Source: Mesorhizobium huakuii (GTDB taxonomy: Bacteria; Pseudomonadota; Alphaproteobacteria; Rhizobiales; Rhizobiaceae). From it: a stretch of 64,000 bases of DNA. Below are positions 52,558 to 60,373 of the stretch, in pieces. Both the position numbers and the translations under genes were made by a program. Each line of letters starts with the position of its first letter. The stretch's first letter is position 1. The stretch lies in the NCBI RefSeq assembly GCF_030160235.1, contig NZ_BSNY01000053.1, positions 62,001 through 126,000 of the forward strand, read 5' to 3'. The notes below the pieces were generated by a model that was not told the DNA's origin, did not search any database, and saw nothing but the letters and a program-made list of their open reading frames with translations.

Positions 52558-53364
52558 TCAATGCCCGGCGTGTTGCCTGGTGACCACACTGCGCACCGCC
52601 AGCACCAGCACCGTGATGATGATCAGGATGACCGAGAGGGCGGCGATCGCCGGGTCGATGTTGTCGCGCAGGCCCATCCACATCAGGCGCGGCAGCGTGA
52701 TGGCGTTGACCGAGGTGATGAACAGCGTGACGCCGATTTCTTCCCAGGAAAGCACGAAGGACAACAGTGCTGCTGTAACGATGCCGAACTTGATGTTTGG
52801 CATGATGACTCGCGTGGCGCGCTCCCACACAGTTGCGCCGAGCCCCCTCGCCGCAAGGTCGATGCGGCGGTCGAGCTGGCTGAGCGAGACCAGGATCAGC
52901 ACCGTGGCGAAAGGCACCGTCATGACCGAATGCGCCATGGCGACGCCGAGCCAGGTATCGTAGCCGAAGAACGAGCTGAAGCCGGAGATCGAGGTCAGCA
53001 GGAAGTAGAGCGTGATCGCCGAGACCACCGGCGGCACCACCATCGGCAGCAGCACGAAGCCAACGAGGGCTGCGGTGAAACGCGGCTGGAACATCCACAC
53101 GCCAAGGCTGAAACAAAGCGCCAGCACCGTGGAAATCGCGCTGCTGACGACGCCGATGCGGATCGACAGAAGGATCGACTGGAGCCAGCGCGGATCCTCG
53201 ATCAGCGAGCGATAGTGGCGCAGCGACAGTTCGCCCGTCGGCATCGCCAGCATGCGGCTCGGCGTCAGCGACACCGGGATGACGGCGAGCAGCGGCATCA
53301 GCAGGAACAGCGCCACAAGCGCGGCGAGGATCAGCGAGACGGGACCGGGGCGATAGGTCGGCAT
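52558..53364 (-). CDS. Polyamine/cation-type ABC permease (PotC-like)
   Basis: 268 residues with about six helices (LILAALVALFLLMPLLAVIPVSL; SSAISTVLALCFSLGVWMF). The cytoplasmic EAA-type loop is LAARGLGATVWERATRVIMPNI. It forms the second membrane subunit of the importer whose other parts lie upstream on the same strand. Its start shares one base with the stop of the PotB-like gene (TGATG). It is the last gene of the operon and convergent with the hydratase gene. Confidence 0.92.
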   Translation of the reverse strand: MPTYRPGPVSLILAALVALFLLMPLLAVIPVSLTPSRMLAMPTGELSLRHYRSLIEDPRWLQSILLSIRIGVVSSAISTVLALCFSLGVWMFQPRFTAALVGFVLLPMVVPPVVSAITLYFLLTSISGFSSFFGYDTWLGVAMAHSVMTVPFATVLILVSLSQLDRRIDLAARGLGATVWERATRVIMPNIKFGIVTAALLSFVLSWEEIGVTLFITSVNAITLPRLMWMGLRDNIDPAIAALSVILIIITVLVLAVRSVVTRQHAGH

Positions 53365-54197
53365 CAGATCAACTGCTTCGGTCTGACATAGCGGAACAGC
53401 AACGCCATCAGCGCGCCGACGAACAGCACAAGCACCACGCTGATCGCAGCCCCCAGCCCCCAATCCGGGCTCTGGAAAATCCTGAGATAGATCAGTTCGG
53501 CGATCATCACGCTGCGGCCGCCGCCGAGGATCGCCGGCGTGACGAAGAAGCCGAGCGAGAAGACGAACACGATCAGCGCCGAGCCGATAATGCCGGAGCG
53601 CGTCATCGGCACGAACACCGTCCAGAAGGTGCGCATGCGGCTGGAGCCAAGCCCGCGCGCCGCAAGCAGCACGCGGTCGTCGAGACTGCGCATGGCGGAC
53701 GCCAGCGGGAAGACCGCGAAGGGAATGAGGAAATGCGTCATGCCGACGACGACGCCGAACTCGTTGCGCACCAGGGTCAGCGGCTCGGAGATGAAACCGA
53801 TCGATTGCAGCCAGGTGTTGATCAGGCCGCGATTGGACAAAAGCGCCACCCAGCCGAAGGCCCGCGTCAGCACCGAGATCCAGAATGGCACCAGGATGCA
53901 GAACTCGGCGACGAGGCGCTGCGCCGGGCTGCCGCGCACCCAGACGACCGTGATGGCATAGGCGGCGGCGACCGACACAACCGTGACGATGGCCGCGATG
54001 CGCAGCGTGCGGATGAACACCGACTGCACCAGATCGTCGGTGAGCAACGCCTGGTACTGGCCAAGCCCCGGCGTCGGCAGGGTGAAACTCCACTTCACCA
54101 CGCCGAGAAACGGCCAGGCATAGGCCAGCACAAGGAACAGGAGCAGCGGCGCCATCAACAGCGCCGCGCCCATCCTGTCGGAGAGAACGCCTCTCAT
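53364..54197 (-). CDS. Polyamine/cation-type ABC permease (PotB-like)
   Basis: 277 residues. An N-terminal helix (ALLMAPLLLFLVLAYAWPFLGVV) and about five further helices; the EAA loop is LLAARGLGSSRMRTFWTVFVPM. It pairs with the PotC-like permease. The start at 54197 lies 19 bases after the binding-protein stop. Typical BPD-transporter subunit length; nothing unusual. Confidence 0.92.
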   Translation of the reverse strand: MRGVLSDRMGAALLMAPLLLFLVLAYAWPFLGVVKWSFTLPTPGLGQYQALLTDDLVQSVFIRTLRIAAIVTVVSVAAAYAITVVWVRGSPAQRLVAEFCILVPFWISVLTRAFGWVALLSNRGLINTWLQSIGFISEPLTLVRNEFGVVVGMTHFLIPFAVFPLASAMRSLDDRVLLAARGLGSSRMRTFWTVFVPMTRSGIIGSALIVFVFSLGFFVTPAILGGGRSVMIAELIYLRIFQSPDWGLGAAISVVLVLFVGALMALLFRYVRPKQLI

Positions 54198-54216
54198 CTC
54201 AGATCAGCATCCCGCC

Positions 54217-55329
54217 TCAGGCGGAGATGATCTTGGTGTATTCGTCGAGCGCCGCGCCGTAGTTCTTGGCGTACCAATCCATGTCGAGCGCGATCTGCTT
54301 CTTCATGTTTTCGGGATCGACCGGGTTGATGCGCTTCTTGTCGGCCGGGATCAGCGCATCGGCCGCCGGGTTGGCCGGGCCTTGGCCGAGCTTGTCGAAC
54401 ATGACGAGCTGCTTTTGCGGATCCTGCGCGCTGGCGATGAACTTCATCGCCGCGTCCTTGCCGCCGGGATTGTTCTTGAGCACGGCCAGCGCACCGGGCG
54501 AGATCAGGCCCTGGTCCCAGATGAACTTGATCTTGCCGCCGGAATCCTGCTCGATCAGCGAGGCGCGGGTCGACCAGACGATGGCCATCGAGGCTTCGCC
54601 GTTGAGCAGCACGCTCTGGCTCTCGGCGCCGCCGCCCCAGTAGGCGACGACGTTTTCCTTGAAGGCGGCGATCTTGTCATGCGCCCGCTTCAGGTCGAGC
54701 GGATAGAGCGATGCCGGCGCGATGCCGTCTGCCAAAAGCGCCGCTTCCCAGCTCGACACACCCCATTTGTAGAGCGAGCGCTTGCCGGGGAACTTCTTCA
54801 CGTCGAAGAAGTCGGCCATGCCGGTCGGGGCATTGCTGCCGTATTTCTCGGAATCATAGGCGATGACATAGGAGAAGAAGTAGGTCGAGGCGGCATATTC
54901 CCAGCCGAAGCCGGGACGCATCTTCGTCTTGTCGACGATCTTGTAGTCGATCGGCTCGAGCGCGCCCTGGGCGCCGAGCGTGATCGCCGAGAACGGATCG
55001 ACGTCGACCAGATCCCAGGTCGGCGCGCCGCTCTTGAACTGCGCCGAAATGGCGCCTTCGGTCGGGCCCGAGCCGTCCATCTTGACGGTGATGCCGGTGT
55101 CCTTGGTGAAAGCCTGGCCATAGGCTGCATCATAGGCGGTGATGGCGTCGCCGCCCCAATTGACCAGCACCAGTTCCTTGGCCGCGGCAAGGGCACCGGT
55201 CGAGCGCAGCAGCATCGGCGCGCCGGCGAGCACGAGGGCTGCCAGTTGCGTGAACTGGCGGCGCGAGATCTCGCCGCGTCTGGTCCTTTCGGACAGCGTT
55301 TCGATGGCGTGTTTCTTGGTGTCGTTCAT
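54217..55329 (-). CDS. PotD-type ABC substrate-binding protein, Tat-exported
   Basis: 370 residues. The N-terminus carries a twin-arginine signal, ISRRQFTQLAALVLAGAPML, so it probably folds before export. The mature domain is a spermidine/putrescine-type (type II) binding fold: LVLVNWGGDAITAYDAAYGQ, VKMDGSGPTEGAI, WDLVDVDPF, ADFFDVKKFPGKRSLYKW. PotD-like proteins bind polyamines or other cationic amines; with the guanidino-handling enzymes next door, an arginine-like or methylarginine-like ligand is plausible. GGGGAA precedes the ATG. Confidence 0.9.
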   Translation of the reverse strand: MNDTKKHAIETLSERTRRGEISRRQFTQLAALVLAGAPMLLRSTGALAAAKELVLVNWGGDAITAYDAAYGQAFTKDTGITVKMDGSGPTEGAISAQFKSGAPTWDLVDVDPFSAITLGAQGALEPIDYKIVDKTKMRPGFGWEYAASTYFFSYVIAYDSEKYGSNAPTGMADFFDVKKFPGKRSLYKWGVSSWEAALLADGIAPASLYPLDLKRAHDKIAAFKENVVAYWGGGAESQSVLLNGEASMAIVWSTRASLIEQDSGGKIKFIWDQGLISPGALAVLKNNPGGKDAAMKFIASAQDPQKQLVMFDKLGQGPANPAADALIPADKKRINPVDPENMKKQIALDMDWYAKNYGAALDEYTKIISA

Positions 55330-55398
55330 GTCAGTTCCCCTTTGTTTTCGTTGATTTCAGCCCGGAAGCCGGTGCGGCGTATCAGGCCGCGCCGGCGC

Positions 55399-56493
55399 TC
55401 ATTGTCCTCCGTCCGGAAGGAGGAAACCCTTTTCCGCCGGCCAGGTCAGCCAGACCGAATTGCCTTTGCTGAGCGCTGCGGCAGCAACCTCATTCGGCAC
55501 CGAGACGGTCACCTTCGCGCCCTGCCGTGTGGTCAGATCGAGCTTGGTCGCCGCACCCAGATAGGTCGAAGCAGTGGCGGTCGCGGCAATGCCGTTTTCG
55601 CCGACAGCCGCTTCGCGCGCGATCGACATGTGTTCGGGCCGGATCGCCAGGATGGCGTCGCCACGGACCTTCTCGGCCTTGCAATGCATATTGACCGCAC
55701 GGTCCTCGCAAAGGCCCGTCGAGCCATTGTCGGCGGGCTTGACCCCCTTCAGCGGCAGCATGTTGATCTCACCGAGGAATTCGGCGACGAAGCGGTTGTC
55801 CGGCCGGTCGTAGACTTCGTCCGGCGCGCCGACCTGCAGCAATTTGCCGTGGTTGAAGATGGCGACGCGCGAGGACAGCGCCAGGGCCTCGCTCTGGTCG
55901 TGGGTGACGAAGACGAAAGTGGTGCCGGTTTCCTGGTGCAGGCGCTTCATCTCGGCCTGCATCTGGCCGCGCAGGCTCTTGTCCAGCGCCGAGAACGGCT
56001 CGTCGAGCAGAAGCACGCCCGGTTCGAACACCAATGCGCGCGCCAGCGCGACACGCTGCTGCTGGCCGCCGGAGAGCTGCGAGGGCAGTTTCTTCTCATG
56101 GCCGACCAGACCGACGCGCTCGATCATCTCGCCGACGCGCTTCTTGATGTCGGCGGCCGATTTCTTGCGCACCTTGAGCGGGAAAGCGATGTTGGCCTCG
56201 ACGCTCATATGCGGGAACAGCGCATAGCCCTGGAACACCATGCCGGCGGCGCGCTGCTCGGCCGGGCGGTCGGTGATGTCGGTGCCGTCGCTGAAAAGCT
56301 TGCCTTCGGTCGGCTGCACGAAGCCGGCCAGGATCATCAGGAAGGTGGTCTTGCCCGATCCGGAGGGGCCGAGCAGCGTCAGGAACTCGCCGCGGCCGAT
56401 ATTGAGCGACAGATTGTCCAACGCACGGAACGAGCCGAAGCTCTTGCCGATTCCAATTGCCTTGATCTCTGCGGCCCGGCCGGGTTGCTGCAT
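55399..56493 (-). CDS. PotA-type ABC transporter ATP-binding protein
   Basis: 364 residues. Walker A GPSGSGKTTF (about 42-51), Q-loop FQGYALFPHMSVEAN, signature LSGGQQQRVALARAL, Walker B LLLDEPFSALD and switch HDQSEALALS, followed by a C-terminal TOBE-type domain (ILAIRPEHMSIAR). First gene of the transporter operon (ATPase, binding protein, two permeases). The ATG at 56493 has AGGCAGG upstream. It powers uptake of the PotD-type ligand. Confidence 0.93.
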   Translation of the reverse strand: MQQPGRAAEIKAIGIGKSFGSFRALDNLSLNIGRGEFLTLLGPSGSGKTTFLMILAGFVQPTEGKLFSDGTDITDRPAEQRAAGMVFQGYALFPHMSVEANIAFPLKVRKKSAADIKKRVGEMIERVGLVGHEKKLPSQLSGGQQQRVALARALVFEPGVLLLDEPFSALDKSLRGQMQAEMKRLHQETGTTFVFVTHDQSEALALSSRVAIFNHGKLLQVGAPDEVYDRPDNRFVAEFLGEINMLPLKGVKPADNGSTGLCEDRAVNMHCKAEKVRGDAILAIRPEHMSIAREAAVGENGIAATATASTYLGAATKLDLTTRQGAKVTVSVPNEVAAAALSKGNSVWLTWPAEKGFLLPDGGQ

Positions 56494-56629
56494 CCTGCCT
56501 CTTCCTCAGTCCTGGCTGAAATCGTAGGCAGGCCGGCGGCTCACCGCAACCGAATAGTTTTCGCCTGATCGGCAAATTTGATTCACGTCTGGGCGTTGGG
56601 ACGCGTCCAATCTTCCCATCCAGGGGCGA

Positions 56630-57517
56630 TTAGAGTCGGCTCTCCGACAGCTTCGCCCTGAGCCAGTCGCTGAAGGCGTTGAGCACGGGATGACCGGCCT
56701 TGGCGTGCTCGAAGACCAGGAAATAGGAGCGTGGCGACGGCACGGAAGCTTCAAACGGCTTGACCAGCCGGCCTTCGCTCAGCGCCCGGCGGCCGGTCAG
56801 CTCATCGCCCATGGCAATCCCCTGGCCGGCGACCGCCGCCGAGAAGACGAGGTTCATGTCGGAAAAGAAGATGCCGCCTTCGGTATCCGGGTTCTCCACC
56901 TTGGACAGCGCCAGCCAGCGCGCCCAGTCCTCGGTGTCGGAGAGATGCAGCAGGTTGGCGCGCAGCACGTCCGCCGGCTTGGAAAAGCCGCCGACCTTGT
57001 TGAGCAATGTCGGGCTGCAGAGCGGCGTGAAGTGGACTTCGCAGAGCAGCTCCACCACCCGGTTCGGCCAGTTGCCGACGCCGAAGGCAATGAAGGCGTC
57101 GGCGTCCGGATTCGAGACGTCATCGAGTCGGCGCGGCGTCAGCACCGAGAGCGCCACGTCAGGGTACATCTGCTGGAACTCGCCGATATGGGTGCACAGG
57201 AACATGGAGGCGAAGCCGGGCGGGCACGAAATGGCGAAGGAGCCGCCGACGCCGGCGCCGTTCGTCTGCGCTCCCGCATCACCGAGCACGGTCAGCGCCT
57301 TCCTGACATCGGCTGCGTAGCGCTGGCCGCGCGGCGTCAGCGCCACCCCCTTGCCTATGCGCTGCAACAGATCGAAGCCGAGATCGCGTTCCAAAAGCCG
57401 CAGCTGGTGGCTCACCGCGCTGCGGGTGAGGTGCAGTTCGTCGGCGGCACGCCAGACGCTGCCGTGGCGGGCGAAACTGTCGAGGGCGCGCAGCGCCTGT
57501 GTGGATGGAATTCTCAA
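56630..57517 (-). CDS. LysR-family regulator (GcvA-like)
   Basis: 295 residues. The N-terminal winged helix-turn-helix (ALRALDSFARHGSVWRAADELHLTRSAVSHQLRLLE) resembles the GcvA/AmpR subgroup. The C-terminal substrate-binding domain has GVGGSFAISCPPGFASMFL and AFIAFGVGNWPNRVVELL. It is divergent from the M20/amidinohydrolase genes and upstream of the Pot-type operon, so it probably controls both. The only start compatible with the conserved N-terminus is TTG 57517; no ATG is available, and the RBS is poor. Confidence 0.88.
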   Translation of the reverse strand: MRIPSTQALRALDSFARHGSVWRAADELHLTRSAVSHQLRLLERDLGFDLLQRIGKGVALTPRGQRYAADVRKALTVLGDAGAQTNGAGVGGSFAISCPPGFASMFLCTHIGEFQQMYPDVALSVLTPRRLDDVSNPDADAFIAFGVGNWPNRVVELLCEVHFTPLCSPTLLNKVGGFSKPADVLRANLLHLSDTEDWARWLALSKVENPDTEGGIFFSDMNLVFSAAVAGQGIAMGDELTGRRALSEGRLVKPFEASVPSPRSYFLVFEHAKAGHPVLNAFSDWLRAKLSESRL

Positions 57518-57592
57518 GAGGTGAACCGAATTTGCATGAACCGGGAAAACATATCACTTTTTGGCGAGCCGCTTCACTGCTTTCTTTGATGC

Positions 57593-59233
57593 ATGGACAA
57601 ACCGGTGACGACATCGGCGCAAGAGACCGCCCTTGCCTGCCTCGACGGCATCCAGCCGCTGCTGTCGGCCTGGACGCGCACCATCTTCGATTTCGGTGAG
57701 ACCGCCTGGCGCGAATACCAGTCGGCCGCCTGGTATGTGGAACGACTGAAGCGAGAAGGCTTTACCGTCGAGGAAGGTTCCGGCGGCATGCCGACCGCCT
57801 TCTGCGCCCATTGGACGAATGGCGCCGGCCCGACGGTCGGTATGTATGCCGAATACGATGCCGTGCCGGGCAACTGCCAGGACGCTGTCACCGTGAAGCA
57901 GCCGCGGCCCGGCCTTGGCGTCGAGGCCGGCGGCCACACCGATCCGCATTCGGGGCTCGGCATGGCAAGCCTCGGCGGCCTGCTGGCCGCCAAGGCGGCG
58001 ATGCAGCACCACGGCATTCCAGGGACGCTGCGCTTTACCGGCGAACCTGCTGAAAAGGTGCGCGGCTCGAAGCCGATCCATGCCGCGAAGGGGTATTATG
58101 ACGGCCTTGCCGGCATGATCTCCTTCCATCCCTTCTACATGCTGCCGCTTTGCAACACGGCGCGCTGGGACACGCATTGCGGTGCCGCCTACGCCATGAT
58201 CTACCGCTTTGTGTGCGACGAACCCGAAAGCTGGGTTCGCGCAGGCGATGGCGCGCCGATCCCGCAGGCGCATTCGGCGGTCCGCGCGCCCGGCGCCAAC
58301 GACGCGCTGATGACGATGTACATGGCCTCCAAGGCGCTGCGCGATTCCATGCTGCCGCATCAGGGCGGCTGGTCGATCAGCGAGGCGATCCTGACGGCGG
58401 GCCAGGCGACCGCCGACAATCTGCCGGCGGGGCTGGCGGAGATCCAGTACATGATCCGCGTACCGACGCTTCGTATGGCCGAGCAGGTGACGGCCGTGCT
58501 CGACCGCAATGCGGCGGCCGCCGCTGCGATCAGCGGCTGCCGATACGAGCGCCACTGGGTATCGAAATCACGGCCCGGGCTGGCCAATCACGCCATGGCC
58601 GAGATTGCCTATGAGGCGCTGTCGACGGTCGGGCCGCCGCGCTGGGACGAGGCCGCCAGGGCGATCGGGCGCGAAATCCAGGTCAATGCCGGTGGTACCG
58701 CGACCGAGAACCCGTTCATCGATGAGTTGGAGCGGCTGATTTCCCCACAGGACGCCGAAGCGATCCTGCGTCGCGACCTGCCGCCTTCGCAGGTGAATTC
58801 GACCTCCGACGACTATACCGACATGAGCTGGCATACGCCGACCGCGCGCTTTTACGTCGCCCGTCCGGCGCTGCGCTCGACCAACGGCCACGCCTATCCC
58901 TCCTGGGTGATGAATGCCCTGGGCGGCATTTCCGCGACGATCGATCCGATGGTCACCTGCGCGGCCAAGACGGTTGCGCTGGCGGCGTTGCGGATGCTCG
59001 AGGATGGAAAAGCCCGCGATGCGGCAATGGACGAGTTCACCGCCCGAACCGGCGGCGGCGTTGGCGGCACGAACTGGATCGCGCCGCTCTGCGACTACGA
59101 ACCGCCGATCAACTTCCGCTGGCCGGAATATGTCACCACCGCGCGCGGCCGCGACTGGTGGATCCCGAGCAACGCACGAACAGACCAACCCTTGAGAACA
59201 AGCCCACGAGGAGAACCGCATGACCGTTCATGA
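57593..59233 (+). CDS. M20-family amidohydrolase (AbgB-like)
   Basis: 546 residues. GMYAEYDAVPGN is the M20 catalytic-Asp segment; GVEAGGHTDPHSGLGMASLGGLLAAKAAM is the second metal-binding region; FTGEPAEKVRGSKPIHAAKG contains the Glu of the GxPAE motif; a dimerisation domain follows. The metal-ligand segment differs from the usual HxCGH of M20D enzymes. Related proteins split N-acyl or aminoacyl amides such as p-aminobenzoyl-glutamate. Its 3' end overlaps the amidinohydrolase start by 14 bases, and the two probably act in sequence on a compound imported by the Pot-type transporter. Substrate unknown. Confidence 0.85.
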   Translation: MDKPVTTSAQETALACLDGIQPLLSAWTRTIFDFGETAWREYQSAAWYVERLKREGFTVEEGSGGMPTAFCAHWTNGAGPTVGMYAEYDAVPGNCQDAVTVKQPRPGLGVEAGGHTDPHSGLGMASLGGLLAAKAAMQHHGIPGTLRFTGEPAEKVRGSKPIHAAKGYYDGLAGMISFHPFYMLPLCNTARWDTHCGAAYAMIYRFVCDEPESWVRAGDGAPIPQAHSAVRAPGANDALMTMYMASKALRDSMLPHQGGWSISEAILTAGQATADNLPAGLAEIQYMIRVPTLRMAEQVTAVLDRNAAAAAAISGCRYERHWVSKSRPGLANHAMAEIAYEALSTVGPPRWDEAARAIGREIQVNAGGTATENPFIDELERLISPQDAEAILRRDLPPSQVNSTSDDYTDMSWHTPTARFYVARPALRSTNGHAYPSWVMNALGGISATIDPMVTCAAKTVALAALRMLEDGKARDAAMDEFTARTGGGVGGTNWIAPLCDYEPPINFRWPEYVTTARGRDWWIPSNARTDQPLRTSPRGEPHDRS

Positions 59234-60152
59234 TCGCATCGTCGCCGAGCCGTTTTCGCTGCAGCGCCGCAATCCGGCCGGCGGCACCAAGCCACTGACA
59301 TCATGGGGCTTCGCCAACGAAACCGACGTCTTGACCGACGTGCTCTTGGGGTCGCCAAATTTCCTGCGGCATCTGTCGACCAGTTCCCTGTCGCGCAAGC
59401 ACCTGCGCGAGGCACCCTGCAACGTCCAGATCGCGCAGGCGCAGCACAAGGACCTGGTCGCCGCCTATGAGCATTTCGGCGTCAACATCCACTGGCACGA
59501 GCCGACGCCGGAGCTGCCGATGCAGGTCTATTCCCGCGATTCCAGCGTCATGACGCCCTACGGCGCCATCATCACCGCCATGGCCAATTGGTGGCGGCGC
59601 GGCGAAAATTATGCCGCCATCCGCACCTATGAGAAACTCGGCATCCCGATCTATGACATGGTCACGGCGGGCACGTTCGAGGGCGGCGACTTCAACGTCA
59701 TCGAGGACGGTGTGGTGCTGATCGGCTGCGGCGGCGCCCGTACGCAAGAAGAAGGCGCCCGCCAGGTGCAGGCCTGGTTCGAGAAGGAGGGCTGGGAAAC
59801 CCGCATCGCCTTTATCGACGAGTATTACGTGCATATCGACCTGATGGTGGTGCCGATCGCCGAAAAGCTGACCGCCGTCTGCCTCGCCTGCACCGAGCCC
59901 GGCATCGTCGACTGGCTGAGGGGCAAGGGCCACGAGATCATCGACGTGCCCTTCCAGGACACGATGGCGCTCGGCTGCAACTTCATGTCGCTCGGCAAGG
60001 ACCGGGTGATCGCGCCAACTTCGAGCCAGACGCTCATCGGTCAGCTCAAGGCGCGCGGCTTCGAGGTCGCGGCCGTCGACATGAGCGAGATCTCCAAGAC
60101 CGGCGGCGGCATCCACTGCATGGCGCAGGCGCTGAAGCGCGAAGCGGCCTGA
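59220..60152 (+). CDS. DDAH/amidinotransferase-superfamily amidinohydrolase
   Basis: 310 residues with the guanidino-group-modifying fold. Key residues: TFEGGDFNVI (Glu/Asp of the substrate pocket), His205 in YYVHIDLMV and catalytic Cys300 in GGGIHCMAQAL. The overall pattern fits dimethylarginine dimethylaminohydrolase, which yields citrulline plus a methylamine; arginine deiminase and other amidinohydrolases share it. It is translated from inside the end of the M20 gene. The pairing supports breakdown of a substituted arginine or similar guanidino compound. Confidence 0.88.
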   Translation: MTVHDRIVAEPFSLQRRNPAGGTKPLTSWGFANETDVLTDVLLGSPNFLRHLSTSSLSRKHLREAPCNVQIAQAQHKDLVAAYEHFGVNIHWHEPTPELPMQVYSRDSSVMTPYGAIITAMANWWRRGENYAAIRTYEKLGIPIYDMVTAGTFEGGDFNVIEDGVVLIGCGGARTQEEGARQVQAWFEKEGWETRIAFIDEYYVHIDLMVVPIAEKLTAVCLACTEPGIVDWLRGKGHEIIDVPFQDTMALGCNFMSLGKDRVIAPTSSQTLIGQLKARGFEVAAVDMSEISKTGGGIHCMAQALKREAA

Positions 60153-60174
60153 ACCGCCCAGGCCTTTCCTGTCA

Positions 60175-60207
60175 GTCCGCCCGCCTGCTGTGATCAGGCG
60201 GGCGGAC
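60175..60207 (+). terminator. Large hairpin after the amidinohydrolase gene
   Basis: GTCCGCCCGCCTG (60175-60187) / CAGGCGGGCGGAC (60195-60207), a perfect 13-bp GC-rich stem with a 7-base loop, 23 bases after the stop. No U-run follows, so termination strength is uncertain. Confidence 0.65.
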
Positions 60208-60373
60208 GATCGGATAGGACCGTTCCCTGCCCTCCCGTCGACAAACCTTGCAGCTGTGTCCTTGCCGCCCTTGTGGGCGCCCATAAAATGGATGAATAGT
60301 CGGGACAGGGCGCTGCCCTGAAATTGCCGGCTTGCGGTTTTCAGGTCACGCCACAGCCGAGCCGGGTTTTTGA

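Noticed and set aside
52558-54093. 511-codon reading extending the PotC-like gene upstream
   Set aside because: The upstream part is the wrong frame of the PotB-like gene; the permease starts at the ATG at 53364.
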